From Avena insularis (lineage: Eukaryota > Streptophyta > Magnoliopsida > Poales > Poaceae), in NCBI GenBank assembly GCA_023614405.1, contig CM042684.1, forward strand, positions 201,940,941 to 202,004,940: DNA of 64,000 nt, read 5' to 3'. The translations under genes were made by a program, and so were the position numbers. Below the pieces are notes generated by a model. It did not search any database. It had not been told where the DNA came from and worked only from the letters and a program-made list of their open reading frames with translations. Of the stretch, positions 43,741 through 54,799 are shown piece by piece (position 1 is the first letter of the stretch; each line of letters starts with the position of its first letter).

Positions 43741-46356
43741 TTCGTTGCTCACGAATTCCCCCACAAAATTCGAAAATCCCCAAAAAAGGGCCCCATATTT
43801 GCCTTTGGATCGATCTCTTGATTTGGAGTGTTATTTGTGGTTTTGATCCAACCAAACCTTGTCTTAGGAGTTGGTCCAGCTTTATCCTACGTTTTCCCAA
43901 CCCGATTTGGCCAGTTTTTTTGCGGATTTGAGGCCTTAAGGCGAGGATTTCCGACACAGACAGACCGGAGTGTCCGGCTGTAACGCCAGTTTTGACAGTT
44001 TTGCCTCATTTTTCGCATTGGCTAATTTCCTTTGTTTGCTCATGTCCCGTGTGCGTGTCAGCAACTAACAGCAAGCTTCTGCATCAACAACTCCCGCGCT
44101 CATTGACACCACGGCCCACGGACATCATCCCGCACCACCGACGCCAAGTTCATCATCAAAGAAGGTATAACTTGCGTCACCTTGTTCACACCTATCTTCC
44201 TTTGTGTGTACCTATCCCATGAGAGTGGCTCATCTTGTGTTTGCTTGAGCATTGTGCATTTGTCCTTGGATATTGAGAGTGCAAGAGCAATATCAAGTGT
44301 GACTAGGTAGGATCAAGCGAGAGCAAAAAAAGAAAGAAAGAAAGAAAGAAAAAGATACAAAGCAAAAGAAAAATAAAAAGTCTCCCCTTGGAAAAGAGAG
44401 TCTCAAAGTTTGTAAGCAAGAGAGAAAGAAGAGCGCCCAAGGCAAGTGCACAAGTCTGTTGCTCATTTTTCTTCTTTGCAAACGAGCCACGGCCTCTCCT
44501 TGCATTGGCATGACAACGAGCTTAGTCTTTGTTAGGACATTTTGTTTGCTCATTTTCATAGTCGTGTCAATCCCAACTATCTCCACGTGTGTGTATATAG
44601 TCGTAGGTTCCCGTCACCCCTTTGAGTTGTTGACCTTGCCTTTGACTTGAGTTTTGTTGGATTTTACCCACTTTTGACTATCCCTTTTGTTTTGGTTGGT
44701 TCTTTGGCTTTCCACAATCCTAACCTACCACCAACAAGCTTTTGAGAGTTAGTTCTTTCTTTAGTGTGAGTTTTCTATGCAATTCCACTTTGCACGCTTA
44801 TAGCTCTCACTTGTGGTTTCTAGTTTGGTGCAATCCCCAAGGTGAGGTACAAGGCTAACACCACCATATTCCACTTCCATATACAATACTTGTGTGTCTT
44901 GCATGATGGATAGGCACGGTGAGTCAAGCCAACCACCTACCCAAGAAGAATATCAAGGACCTCACATGATGCGCGCAAGTCACATCATCATTTGACAAGA
45001 GTTCCGTGAATGTTGCCAAGCCCTTGAGACGTGAAAAGATGAAAAACTTGGCGAGACGCAAGCCGAGTTCAAGAACATCGACAACCGCTTCGACGGCCTC
45101 GAACGACAAATGCACGCAATGCATCACAACTTTGGCCACCAAAATGAAGTGCTTCAACGCTCCGTCGCCGAAACAAATGACAATCTACGACGCCTCATCG
45201 ACGGAATGGCAAGGCCACGTTCACGCGCATCAAGCTCTTCAAGTTCTTTGCATCGTCATGCGCCTCCTCAACAAGATTTTCTCCCAAGTGCTCCAAGACG
45301 TAATGATGCCCCCGTGGTTGAAGATGGAAGTTCTTCGAACTATGTACCTTCCCCACGCCATGCCGCAACGTCAAGCTATGATGGTGATTTCTCTTCAAGG
45401 CCAAGACCAAGGCAAGAAGAACACCGTCATCACGCAAGGGCATTAGTGATCCAACAAGAGCAACCACAAGAAGAACCACAAGTGCAACCGCATGTCTACC
45501 ACCATCGACCGCGACACATACTTGACACAACAAGTGATGACTCCAATTTGGAGAATCAAGCTCGTCATCGACATGAAGCTCTCCAAGATCCTCCTCCTTG
45601 TCATCAACGTCATGAACGTCCGCACCGACACCATGGTCATCATGAGGCGCCTCCTCCACTTCAACAAAACTTGGAGCGTCAAGTGATACAAGTTGAGCAA
45701 CGCCCACCACGTCAAGATGCTCAAGACCATGATCTTCGTCGTGAGGCCCGTGTGCCTAATCTACATCACCAACCAAGGAATGAGCCTCCTCTTCGTCATC
45801 AACCGCGTCATGAGGCTCCACTTCCTCAACAACCTCATGAGGCCCAAGTGCCTCAACATCGTCAACAACCGCGCCAAGAGCAAGAGCAAGCGCCTCAACA
45901 ACAATATCAAGAGCAAGCTCCACAACAAGGACGCGAGAACCAAGTTCCACCTCCCCAACTACAAGATCATAAACAAGGTCACCAAGCTCGTCGCAATGAC
46001 CGCAACGATGAAGAAACTTTTGGCAAGCTCAAGTTCACAATGCTCCAAGTTCATCGGATCCAATGACCCCGAAGAATACCTCTCCTGGGCACTCAAGGTC
46101 GATAAGATCTTCCACATGCACAACTATAGCAACGAGAAGATGGTCGCCATGGCTTTGCAAGAGTTTGATGATTACACCAACCTTTGGTGGGAACAAGTTC
46201 AAGTTGCTTGTGATGCAAGACAAGAGCCGCCAATCACAACTTGGCATGACATGAAGGCTCATAATAGATCCTGCTTTGTCCCCGCGCATTACACGCGTGA
46301 CCTCTTCAACAACCTTCAATCGCTTCATCAAGGGACAAAGACCGTGGAAGAGTACT

Positions 46357-47294
46357 TGATAGGGTAAAGGTGCCCGATCTTTTGATGAGACGATATCGTT
46401 CGATTATGGTGGAGGTTGACGTTGACGATCCAACTACAAACATGCGAGACATTGCGCCTTAGCAATCGATACACCAACTTCCGAGGCTATTGATCACGCC
46501 GGAGCTAGATCAACCTGATCACGAGGATCAATCCCTGCAAGCAATCGAAGAACCAGCAAGAATTATAGATGCAATCAAGATATTGCGAATATAGATGAAA
46601 GCTTTATTTAAGAGGTGGGATTATGTTTGTGCGTAGTATAAAAGGTCGGTTTGACACTTGTGCCTATGGCGAAGAGTAGCTCGTGGCGAAGTCTTTTACT
46701 AAACAAAATCCGAGTCTAAATGATGACCTAATGGGAGTATATATGGAGGAACAGAGGGGAATTTCGGCCAGCCTTGGGGAGGAGGTCGAAATCCATCTCC
46801 AGGCCGGTTTCCTCCACTATATGGACTCTAAAAGTTCAACCCCTTTATTTGGACGAAAATTACATGGGCCTGGCCCATATTTAAAGGTGACGCAGCACCA
46901 TCTAATCACATGGACGAAAATTTGAAGTGTGTAGCTCTCTAGTTCGTCCATGTCTTCATCTTTTCATTATGGTGGCTTCAAAGTTCTGAAATCTTCACTT
47001 GCAGCGTCATCCTGGATCCTCACACGATTGCTGTCATCATCTCCATGCATGATCATGCTCCAATGCTTGTACCTCTCATCCATACTAGGCCCATTATTCC
47101 TAAGTAACATACACACATCTGATTTAGGCAGCATCATATTCTCATGAATATTAGGAATAGTTCCTAGAAACAAAAGTACCTGATAATTCAGTTGGTGTGC
47201 ACGAGCTCTTGTGAGAGGTCCTTGGAATTGTGGAACATGAGAAAGTGTGGATGTAGGTGCAACGGTTGTATCAACCGTAGGGATGTCCTCATCA
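46357..47294 (-). mobile_element. Solo LTR (family H) with a pol C-terminal tail
   Basis: 938 bp, TGATAGGGTAAAGG to GTCCTCATCA, target duplication GTACT at 46352-46356 and 47295-47299. On the minus strand it begins TGATGAGGACATCCCTAC, like family B. It encodes GPLTRARAHQLNYQVLLFLG, then NIHENMMLPKSDVCMLL to a stop at 46967, typical of a Gypsy polymerase end. No other internal sequence remains. Confidence 0.92.
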
Positions 47295-48129
47295 GTACTT
47301 CAAGGAAATGGAACTCAACTTCATTCCTTCCAACATTGATGAGTGCATGGAGCAAACAATGGCACGTTTCCTTATCGGCTTGAATCACCCAATCAAGCGC
47401 ATCGTTGAGTTCCAAACATACAACGCCATGGTTGAGCTTGTGCACATCGCAACAAAGGCTGAACGTCAAGTGCAAGAGGATATCAAGTACAACAAGCCCA
47501 AGACGTACTTCACCTACAAGCAAGCTTCAACCCCTACACCAACAACTTTCAATGGAAGCTCCTCAAGTACCTCCAAGCCTTCCTTCAAGGCCACACTTCC
47601 TCAAGGAAAACTGCCCCCAAGTGGCAAACAAGCAAAGAGCGACACACCTTTCAACGGTGAGTGCTACAAGTGTGGAGGCAAAGGACACAAGTCGGCCCAA
47701 TGTGGAAACAAGAAAGTCTTGTTCATCCATGACAATGGTGATGAGGAGTACTTGAGTGAAGATGAATTTGCTGCCCGAGTCAAGGAAGCAATGGAAAGAC
47801 AATGAGTGGAAGATGACCAAGAACTCCTCATGTGTGAACATGACGCAAGTCCATCACTTGTCGTCACAAGGATCTTGACCACTCAAGCACAAGAGCATGA
47901 GGACCAATGCTCCAATATCTTCCAAACACGAGCCGACATCAATGGCAAATCTATCAAGGTGATCATAGACGGAGGTAGTTGCCACAACCTTGCTAGCACC
48001 AAGTTGTATGAGAAGCTCAACCTCACCCTCCATCCGCACAAGCACCCCTACCACGTGCAATGGCTAAGTGACCAAGGGTCTGTGAAAATCAAGCATACCT
48101 TATCGGTCTCCTTTGCCATTGGTCCTTAC

Positions 48130-49775
48130 TGAAGGAAATATGCCCTGAGAGGCAATAATAAAGTTGTTATTATGTATTCCTTGTATATGATAGATGTTTA
48201 TTTTGCATGCTATAATTGTATTGATAGGAAACATCAATACATGTGTGTTTAATAAACAAAAGGGGTTCCTAGTTATGCCTCTCTTATAGACTAGCTTGTT
48301 GATTAACAAGATGATCAAGGTTTCCTGATCATGGACATTAGATGTTGTTAATAACAAGGTCACAACATTTGTGAAATGATGTGATGAACATTCATCCGAA
48401 GTATAGCATTACGATCAAGTCATTATGTTTATATTGCTATAACATCATACGAAGTAATCTTTATCCTTAGACCATGAGATCATGTTAATTGCTAACACCG
48501 AAAGAGTATCTTGATAACATCAAACGTCACACCGTAACAGGGTGACTATAAAGATGGGTTCAGTACTACGAAGGTGTTATGTTGAGGCTCATGGATCAAG
48601 AGTGGAATTTGTCAATCCAGATGACGGATAGATATACTCTGGGCCCTCTCGGTGATATCACATTAGGATAGCTTGCAAGTAAGTGATGTGATCACTAGAA
48701 TGTTATATCACGGGAACAAGAAAAGAGTGCATGTCGGTAACGAGATCAAACTTGGTATGGAGATACCGATGATCGAATCTTGGACATGTAATATATCGAG
48801 AGACAAAGGGATTTAGTTACAAGCGTTAAAGGTTCTCACGATCACAGGAGTCATCGTTGAATGTGTAGGAGTCAGTACGGATCTCCGTGTCCCGGCTGAT
48901 TATTGATCGGAGAAGGGTCTCGATCATATACGCATTATTCATGAACCGTAGGTGCACACTTAAGACTTAGGACACCATTTTGGAGCACATATGTTTGAGA
49001 CGAAAAAATTGCAAAGCAGGAATTGTTTCAATAGAAGCGGAAATTGTTTGGGTGAAATTGCGAAGGTGGTTACGCATGTGATATTGAAATATTGCAAGGG
49101 GCTATATGTGAATGTTTGTTAATTAAAGTAATTAACAAAATTCTGAATAAATTTAATAAAAAGAGTTTTATTAAATGAGAGCATTAAATTTGGAGAAATT
49201 TAATGCATTTAAAGTGGAGACTTTAAAAGGGAATGCGAAGAGGCATGTTAATGTGGAGGGGTTACCACCACATGAATGGGGGAGGTGAGGGGTCACCCCC
49301 CCATGCGCCGGCAATGGAGAGAGGGGGCACCCCCTCCTCCTCCTATAAAAGGCCACCCATTCCCTCCTTCATCCACACACCTCCTTGTGAAGGATCTCTC
49401 TCCCCCTCTAGAATTATTTCCCCATGGTCTCGGATTAGCGAGATACATGTTCCCGGTGGCATTTCGTCTGGAAGGAGGTGCTGCTTCCGCTGGATCGCTG
49501 GAGCGAGGAGGTGGAGGTTGTCCGGTGGCTTGAACGTGTGTGCGGGTGCGGATGCGTTGCTGACTTGCGGCGCTCGGACTTCCTCACGATCTTGAGATCG
49601 GCAAGTGTACGACTACATCAACCACGAGTTCCTACTCGTTAAAAAAGCTCGTTGTCTTCGAGGGTAAGTTCTCCATGGATGTATGTCCACCCGTTGCTCT
49701 GTATCTAGTAGATAGATCTTGGCGTATAGTTCTCATCGTAGGAAATTTTTTGTTTTCTATGCTGTGGACCCAACA
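48130..49775 (+). mobile_element. Solo LTR, Copia-like family G
   Basis: 1646 bp, TGAAGGAAATATGCCCTGAG to GGACCCAACA, target duplication CTTAC at 48125-48129 and 49776-49780. The TGAAGGAAATATGCCCT start is characteristic of abundant pooid Copia LTRs. The last third has a TATA box, a GC-rich transcript-start region and CATCAACCACGAGTTCCTACTCG near 49616. No internal region. Confidence 0.9.
49344..49350 (+). promoter_or_regulatory. TATA box in solo LTR G
   Basis: TATAAAA within CCTCCTATAAAAGGCCACCC, followed by a C/T-rich initiator region. It could drive transcription rightward toward the gene at 50450. Confidence 0.65.
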
Positions 49776-50449
49776 CTTACAAAGATACGGTGGAGTGTGA
49801 TGTGGTCCCTATGACAGTTTGCCACATGCTTCTTGGTCAACCATGGCAATTTGACAAGGCTGCTCAACATGATGGTCGCACCAATGTATACACCTTCAAA
49901 TGGCTCAACAAAACATGTGTTTTGCAACCAATGACTCCTAGCCAAATAATTGCGGACAATGCAAAGGCTTTAGCAAGGGCGCAAAGCACAACACCTAATT
50001 GTGAGAAGAGCGGTGAGAGAGAGAACCACCTCATAGTGGGGAATGTTTGTTTGCGGTACCAAACTTGGTGGGTGAGCGCACTGCGGTACCCGAGTTGTCA
50101 TCAATCGCGCAGAGGGGCCATGGTAGAATCGCCAATTGTCCAGAAGGGCCAAATGGGGGTGAGTACAAATCTAACAGCCGAACGGCCGTTTGAACCAGCT
50201 GAAAAACGGTTGAACTCAAATACCACCGTTAGGTCAACTCTTCTTGGCCCCCCATGTCAGTATTCCCCGTTAATCTTTTGCGGTCGTGGACTAGCTTACC
50301 CCTGCGTGGGCCAGATCCCTGAGTGGACCAGATCTATTTCTTTGCTCTGCTCTGGTCTTCTCCCCTGCTCCCCTCCCCATAACATTTGCTCATCTCCGAC
50401 TGCTCATCTCAGATCGGAGCTCGCACTTGCTCTAATTTGCGTCCCCGCC

Positions 50450-51397
50450 ATGTCCGGTCAACCTCCCACGCCTCTAATCGAAGCTCATAGCCGTCACCCT
50501 TGCATTGTCCGCCGTATCGGAGCTTCGCATCCTCGGACTAATATCTCGCCTCTAGCTAGTCCTTCTCGCACGGCGGAGCGCGTCCCGTCGGGCGATCCGG
50601 GCCGGCGACAGGCCTCGGGAAGTTGCGTGCTGCCGCGCACCCCAGGCATGGTAGACCTGGCACAGCAGTTCAACGACCACGCTCTCATGGCCACCATGTT
50701 GGGCGTCCGTCCCGCCGTGTCGTCGGCAGTGTTGTTGTCGGCTTTCAGGTCTCATTTTGGGATCAGACGAAATTAGGTTAACATTGAGGTATGCGCGCCG
50801 CCATTCGATTTTTTTGTCTGGTTCGATCACATCTCAGACACCGAGCGTGTTCTGCATTCTTCCCGTTCTTTCGAGTGTTGCAGGGAGAAAATGAGCTTCA
50901 TGCGTTGGCATCGCGCCTGTGGGTGGGACGAACGCTTGGGGCAGCTTCATTTCTTCTCCAAACTCGGCTTTGACGGCCTTCCATTGGATGCTTGGGAGCC
51001 GGAGGCCCTCAAGCAGGTCGTCAGTAGCCTTGGCGGCGAGCTGGTGGAAATCGTGCCACCGAGCAACAGATGGGTCATCGAGGTAAAGGCATGGCTGAAA
51101 GATCCTCACGCTGTTCCTAAGATGTACGAGGTGCAGATTCCAAGCAGGGCAGGGCGACAGCTTTGTTGGAAGCACCCGGTCATCATCCACCTGGAGGAGG
51201 TTCTGGAATCGGTACATGGCATTCAGGGCCCCGAAGAGGCTGCCCGAAAACGTCCTTGTCGCCTGCAGTGTTGGCCTGGAAGGATCGATGGCAAAGGACC
51301 ACCGCCGTTTCGCGATGGTGCACACATTTTTGGTGGGGGAACTGGGCTTGGACGAGCTGGTGGTTCTGATTTCCCTCGAGTGAAGACAGAGCTCTAG
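50450..51397 (+). CDS. Unknown two-exon grass protein, 270 residues predicted
   Basis: Exon 1 (50450-50748) starts MSGQPPTPLIEAHSRH and ends LLSAFR. The GT at 50749 and AG at 50883 define a 135-bp intron whose phase joins the frames exactly. Exon 2 (50884-51397) continues EKMSFMRWHRACGWDERLGQ, then FFSKLGFDGLPLDAWEPEAL, GGELVEIVPP, RWVIEVKAWLKDP and YEVQIPSRAG. The LGFDGLPLDAW to AWLKDP layout recalls a grass-expanded, partly transposon-derived family with DUF4283-like regions; I cannot confirm this. It is intact, GC-rich and has a C/T-rich leader upstream. A long minus-strand frame overlapping it (50834-51796) is taken as an antisense artefact. The C-terminus after 51200 becomes Gly/Arg/Pro-rich and may follow an old frameshift. 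Confidence 0.55.
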
Positions 51398-51474
51398 TGA
51401 ATTGCCGTGGTATGTGTGTCTAATGAATTTGTAGTATGGAGAGCGTAGCAGTAAGTTAGCATCGACTAAAAATG

Positions 51475-51612
51475 TGTAATAGTTTGAATCGATATAGTAC
51501 ATGTCTGTAATAGTTTGAAGTAGTACGTGTGTGTAATAGTTTGAATTGATGTAGTATGTGTGGGTAATGAATTTGATGTAGTGTGTGTGTGTAATAGTTT
51601 GAATTGATGTAG
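51475..51612. repeat. Short tandem repeat in the 3' flank
   Basis: Four to five degenerate copies of GTGTAATAGTTTGAATTGATGTAGTAT, unit about 30-40 bp. Confidence 0.7.
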
Positions 51613-51645
51613 TTGAACACCGTGCTTTATAATTTCTGTGAATAA

Positions 51646-51750
51646 CCAAGGACAACCTCATGAAAAGAGGGTGGTCTGGCAATAAGCAATGCCAATTCTG
51701 TGGATGCCAGGAAAATGTAGTCCATCTCCTCTTCAAGTACAAGGTAGCTA
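51646..51750 (+). pseudogene. LINE reverse-transcriptase zinc-binding (zf-RVT) fragment
   Basis: The plus frame reads ITKDNLMKRGWSGNKQCQFC then GCQENVVHLLF. This is the C-terminal Cys-His region that follows reverse transcriptase in plant LINE-type elements: TKDNLxKRxW, CxFC, E-x3-HLLF. The final Cys is lost (HLLFKYKV) and nothing of the polymerase precedes it. It is a scrap about 35 codons long. Confidence 0.75.
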
Positions 51751-51799
51751 TATTTGTAACACGTTGAACTACCAGACCATTTTGTAGGCAACACAAGAC

Positions 51800-52170
51800 A
51801 AAGGAAAAATGGTTTACAACATAGACAGCAGATGCAAAATCTGTAGTCTAGGATAAAAAGATGCCAGTTAACTGGATTGAACCACGACTAGTAATTGAAG
51901 GAAATAGATACTTGATAGTATTTGCTTACGATAGTAGTACTTCCATACAAAAGGGTCTTATACCTGCATAAAAGTGGGCTAAACTTCCTACTAGTTTATA
52001 GAACAATTCGTCAGCATTTCATCTACAAAAGCCATTCTTCAGTCTGAACTTAACTATTCTACACTGAAGAAACTACATATCTCCACCAGAAAAGTTGGCT
52101 GGCCAATTGCCTAGAGAGGACATAAGTTCTTTGATCATTTAACCCAAACTGATCTATTGCCTTCCTGCCA
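51800..52170. other. No gene seen
   Basis: AT-rich 3' flank of the minus-strand gene at 52193. No repeats recognised. Confidence 0.4.
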
Positions 52171-52192
52171 AACTACAAGAAATCTGCATCGT

Positions 52193-52852
52193 TCATGCAC
52201 GAGCAATTTGCGTGCGCCAGTCCCGGTTCAGTTGGACCATCCGCATTGCCGCAATGATTTCTTCGAAACTGAAATTCGGAATCTCCTTCTTGGGATCGTA
52301 GGTCCGTGTGAACTCGAACCTGAATTCCGGGGCTGAGCTGATGCCCGCCGCCAGCTCCGGTTGTCGAACAATCCAGCATGCTGAGTGTAGACGCTTGATC
52401 GCCACCACAGTACGGCCTCCGACGATGCGTAGGATGGAGCATATTTGCCGCAGACGGCGTGCTCCCAGCCTCCCCCACTCAGGTAAGGTAGTCCACGCCG
52501 AAGCATCGAGGCGAGAGTTCCTAGACCTTGGCGCTCCCTTGTTCGAGGGTGTGTACCCTCGACGGCATGCTCTCATGAACGATTTGATATGTACCTTGTT
52601 CCCACTGCCTAGAGCATGCCGTAATGCTGCCGCGCGATTTCTCCACATCGCTCTCCTGGCCCTGCTTGCTGCATCTGGCTCCGACGATGCCTCAGTCGTG
52701 GCCGCGGCCAATTCAGCACATTCAGGGAAATCATCCACCTGGCAGGGCAATGGGAGACTAGCCTTGAAGTAGAGCTTCATGGCCTGCCTTAGAGGGGCTA
52801 AATACCCTAGTTTCGGCGGCTGTCGCGGCGGCGGCTCCTTAGGCGGGGCCAT
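52193..52852 (-). CDS. Unknown intact single-exon protein, 219 residues
   Basis: Open from ATG 52852 to the stop at 52193. The N-terminus is Pro-rich and basic (MAPPKEPPPRQPPKLGYLAP). A charged helical middle (AMWRNRAAALRHALGSGNKV, FMRACRRGYTPSNKG) follows, then a more ordered C-terminal half: LRQICSILRIVGGRTVVAIK, SACWIVRQPELAAG, FEEIIAAMRMVQLNRDWR. No signal peptide, membrane segment or metal motif is visible. I do not recognise the family. The frame is GC-rich and uninterrupted amid pseudogenes. A fragment matching its codons around SSAPEFRF occurs at 53396-53440, which suggests local copying. It is either a live orphan gene or a recent one. Confidence 0.55.
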   Translation of the reverse strand: MAPPKEPPPRQPPKLGYLAPLRQAMKLYFKASLPLPCQVDDFPECAELAAATTEASSEPDAASRARRAMWRNRAAALRHALGSGNKVHIKSFMRACRRGYTPSNKGAPRSRNSRLDASAWTTLPEWGRLGARRLRQICSILRIVGGRTVVAIKRLHSACWIVRQPELAAGISSAPEFRFEFTRTYDPKKEIPNFSFEEIIAAMRMVQLNRDWRTQIARA

Positions 52853-53044
52853 GTTACCCTAGTTGGTGCGGCACGGAGGAGCTTCGCAAGGTGAACTGAG
52901 GTTAATCAAAGAAGGGGAGTGAAAGACTGACAGTAGGTTTGTACTATGGGCACGCGTGAAAATAACCATTTCCCATTTCCTTACAGGGTAATAATTCGAC
53001 ACTCGTTGCATTAACAGCTCAATCTTTATTTCCCTTCTCAGCAT

Positions 53045-53788
53045 AAGAGTGCGAACGTATTAAAAAGATCGGTTGTGGCTATCCACCTCATCGGGCAATG
53101 TACCAGGACAGGTAGGAGACGGGACCGGGTTTCATTTTAGAAATGTTGATGACTATGCCCTTATGTTTATACGATATTATTTATATGCCACCATGTACCA
53201 TCGATTGTAGCAACACCATCAGAAACAGGGGATAACGACGTGGCATGTTTTCTTTTTTTTAAAGGGCATTAGAAACAGGGGATAGCGACGTGGCATGTTT
53301 TCTGACTGGCGGGCCCGCCCCTCCACCTTCGATGGCGCGCATCCCAGGTTCGAGGGCTGGTGCCGCCCACCAACATATTATTATGCAATTTTCCATGTGG
53401 AACCTGAATTTTGGCGCTGAGCTGATGCCCATGTCGAACACAGAGAATTCTGAAAGAAGCTACTAAAAATAAATACTTTGAATTTTGAAAGTACTAAAAT
53501 TAAGTACATTACAATTTTATGCGAAAGGTATCGCATTTGCTGATCGAAATAATATAAATACAGTATAAATTTCTACTTCGAAAAATAGACCTGAAAATGC
53601 TAGCAAATAACCTAGGATGAATATAGGATTCATTCTCCCCTATATATTTCGTCGTCGGCGGCTCCCACGTGCTACAACACACATTCAGAGAAGGCTCTCT
53701 GTCTGCAATGTGCTGCCAGTATCTCGTCCAGAGGGTAAGGCCTCGGTGTATGTTACAGACTTAAGCCATACGTCATTGTTAGTTCCTC
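53045..53788. other. Intergenic mosaic with copied pieces
   Basis: AGAAACAGGGGATA(G/A)CGACGTGGCATGTTTTCT is duplicated at about 53221 and 53271. The remainder is AT-rich (53450-53640). No gene. Confidence 0.5.
53286..53440. repeat. Mosaic repeat joining two local sequences
   Basis: 53286-53396 matches 55073-55183. 53396-53440 (GAACCTGAATTTTGGCGCTGAGCTG) matches 52316-52345 of the minus-strand gene. The two pieces abut directly. Confidence 0.7.
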
Positions 53789-54783
53789 TTACCAGGCTTG
53801 AACCTCATGATCGTACAGTCTGATATAATTCCTGTAGTATATGCAACCGGGTTTGACTGTGGGGTGTAACCTAGTGTCAATGGAGATAGACCGATTGTAA
53901 TCAACAAAGAGGGCATGACTTCCAATGCCACCGACGGCCTCGAGAGAGCGGTTCTCCGTGTCCACCCGGTACAACACCGGTTGCCCTTTGGCGAAATCCC
54001 CGTTCAACACAAGAAGCAGATCACCATCTGACTCCACAAGGTAAAATTTGTAAGTTCCATGTACCTGTTCAAAGACTGGGGCCGAAATTATTTTGGCCAT
54101 CGTGACAGTGCTCGCGTGCTTTTCTAACTTGATGTTGGTCGACAAGATGTCTCCTTTCTCAAGTAATGCATATACTTCCCCTTGGAATGGCGTCATGCAG
54201 TCCAGAAGCATAGCAGGAGGTGGCGAATACAATCCGTCTCCAAATGATTCATTGGTTTGCCCCGTTGGGGTGCTCTCATCGGCCCATGCAATATGATCTG
54301 GATAATCAATGCAAACGAACACCATCGTCGGGGACTTCGTCATGACGACAGATTGCAAAAGATCAGATGGTATGTGTGCTTGAAACTCAGTGTTAGACTT
54401 ACGAGTGATTGGGTTCAGAAGACGAATCTGGTAGAAGAGGGCATCAGTTAGCACTAAGATGTTTACAGTGGAAAATACCGATAAATATCGGATCTGAATG
54501 TGAACCTGCGATGGACGTCCATTAGATTTGCCCTGAAGCAACAACCAGTGGCGAGGTTGAGGAAGGTCAAGTCGCCAACATCTGGAAGTGTGTGATCTAT
54601 CATGGTCCAGTTGTTGAGATGGAATTCAGGCACCTTTAAAGTGCGGCGCCAATCGGTGCATACTTCCCGACAAGAAGCATAGGTGTCGACGTACTCCTCT
54701 TTCTCCAACAAGTAGTCGGTGATCTTGCGAAGTGGGTCGGCCGGGAGATCGGACCAGTTCCTCTTCATCCGGCTACTAGCCAT
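53789..54783 (-). pseudogene. F-box/DUF295 protein gene with one frameshift
   Basis: The first frame (54783-54463) starts MASSRMKRNWSDLPADPL and shows an F-box (WSDLPADPLRKITDYLL, CREVCTDWRRTL). DUF295-type sequence follows (LTFLNLATGCCFRANLMDVH, FRSDIYRYFPL). The second frame takes over at about 54465 with VNILVLTDALFYQIRLLNPI and runs through MTPFQGEVYALLEKGDI, YKFYLVESDGDLLLVLNGDF and ALFVDYNRSISIDTRLHP to TAA. A single lost base in CCACTG|TAAACATC explains the break. F-box proteins supply substrate choice to SCF ubiquitin ligases; the DUF295 F-box class is greatly expanded in grasses. At about 330 residues the gene is otherwise near full length, so the break may be recent or a sequence error. 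Confidence 0.85.
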
Positions 54784-54799
54784 GGCTTACGTGCGGGAA

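Larger units (their letters stand above)
42733..50038 (+). mobile_element. Ty3/Gypsy element F (family A relative), 3'-truncated
   Basis: A 5' LTR (42733-43724), primer site, leader, gag and retropepsin run on the plus strand and parallel element A throughout. The element stops abruptly at about 50038, shortly after protease (NHLIV). Reverse transcriptase, integrase and the 3' LTR are missing. Two solo LTRs interrupt it. With the 3' end gone, its target duplication cannot be checked. Deletion or ectopic recombination after insertion is the likely cause. Confidence 0.88.
44903..50038 (+). pseudogene. gag: gag-protease of element F, interrupted twice
   Basis: Starts at ATG 44903 (MMDRHGESSQPPTQEE) with a TGA near 44994, then MHAMHHNFGHQNEVLQRS in the same phase. 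The His/Gln/Pro linker is followed by GKLKFTM, where an inserted base near 46034 shifts the frame. The core resumes as GSNDPEEYLSWALKVDKIF and is cut by a solo LTR at 46357. After 47294 come MARFLIGLNHPIKRIVEF, the knuckle CYKCGGKGHKSAQC, a TGA at 47803-47805, and the retropepsin site VIIDGGSCHNLAS. A second solo LTR interrupts after SVSFAIGPY. Protease ends with CHMLLGQPWQFD, and the homology stops near 50038. This copy keeps the 16-bp stretch (near 49890) that element A lost, which confirms the original gag-pro-pol phase. Confidence 0.88.

Noticed and set aside
45195..45958. Minus-strand frames with VVDDVEALGPHEVV-like text
   Set aside because: Antisense to gag of element F.
49790..50776. 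A 328-codon plus-strand open frame
   Set aside because: It is a read-through chimera: its first part is the truncated protease of element F, its middle is non-coding junction sequence, and its end is exon 1 of the gene starting at 50450.
50834..51796. A 320-codon minus-strand open frame
   Set aside because: It is antisense to exon 2 of the gene at 50884-51397, with compositionally odd stretches over the AT-rich 3' tandem repeat (repeated ITHTYYI-like words). No motif supports it.
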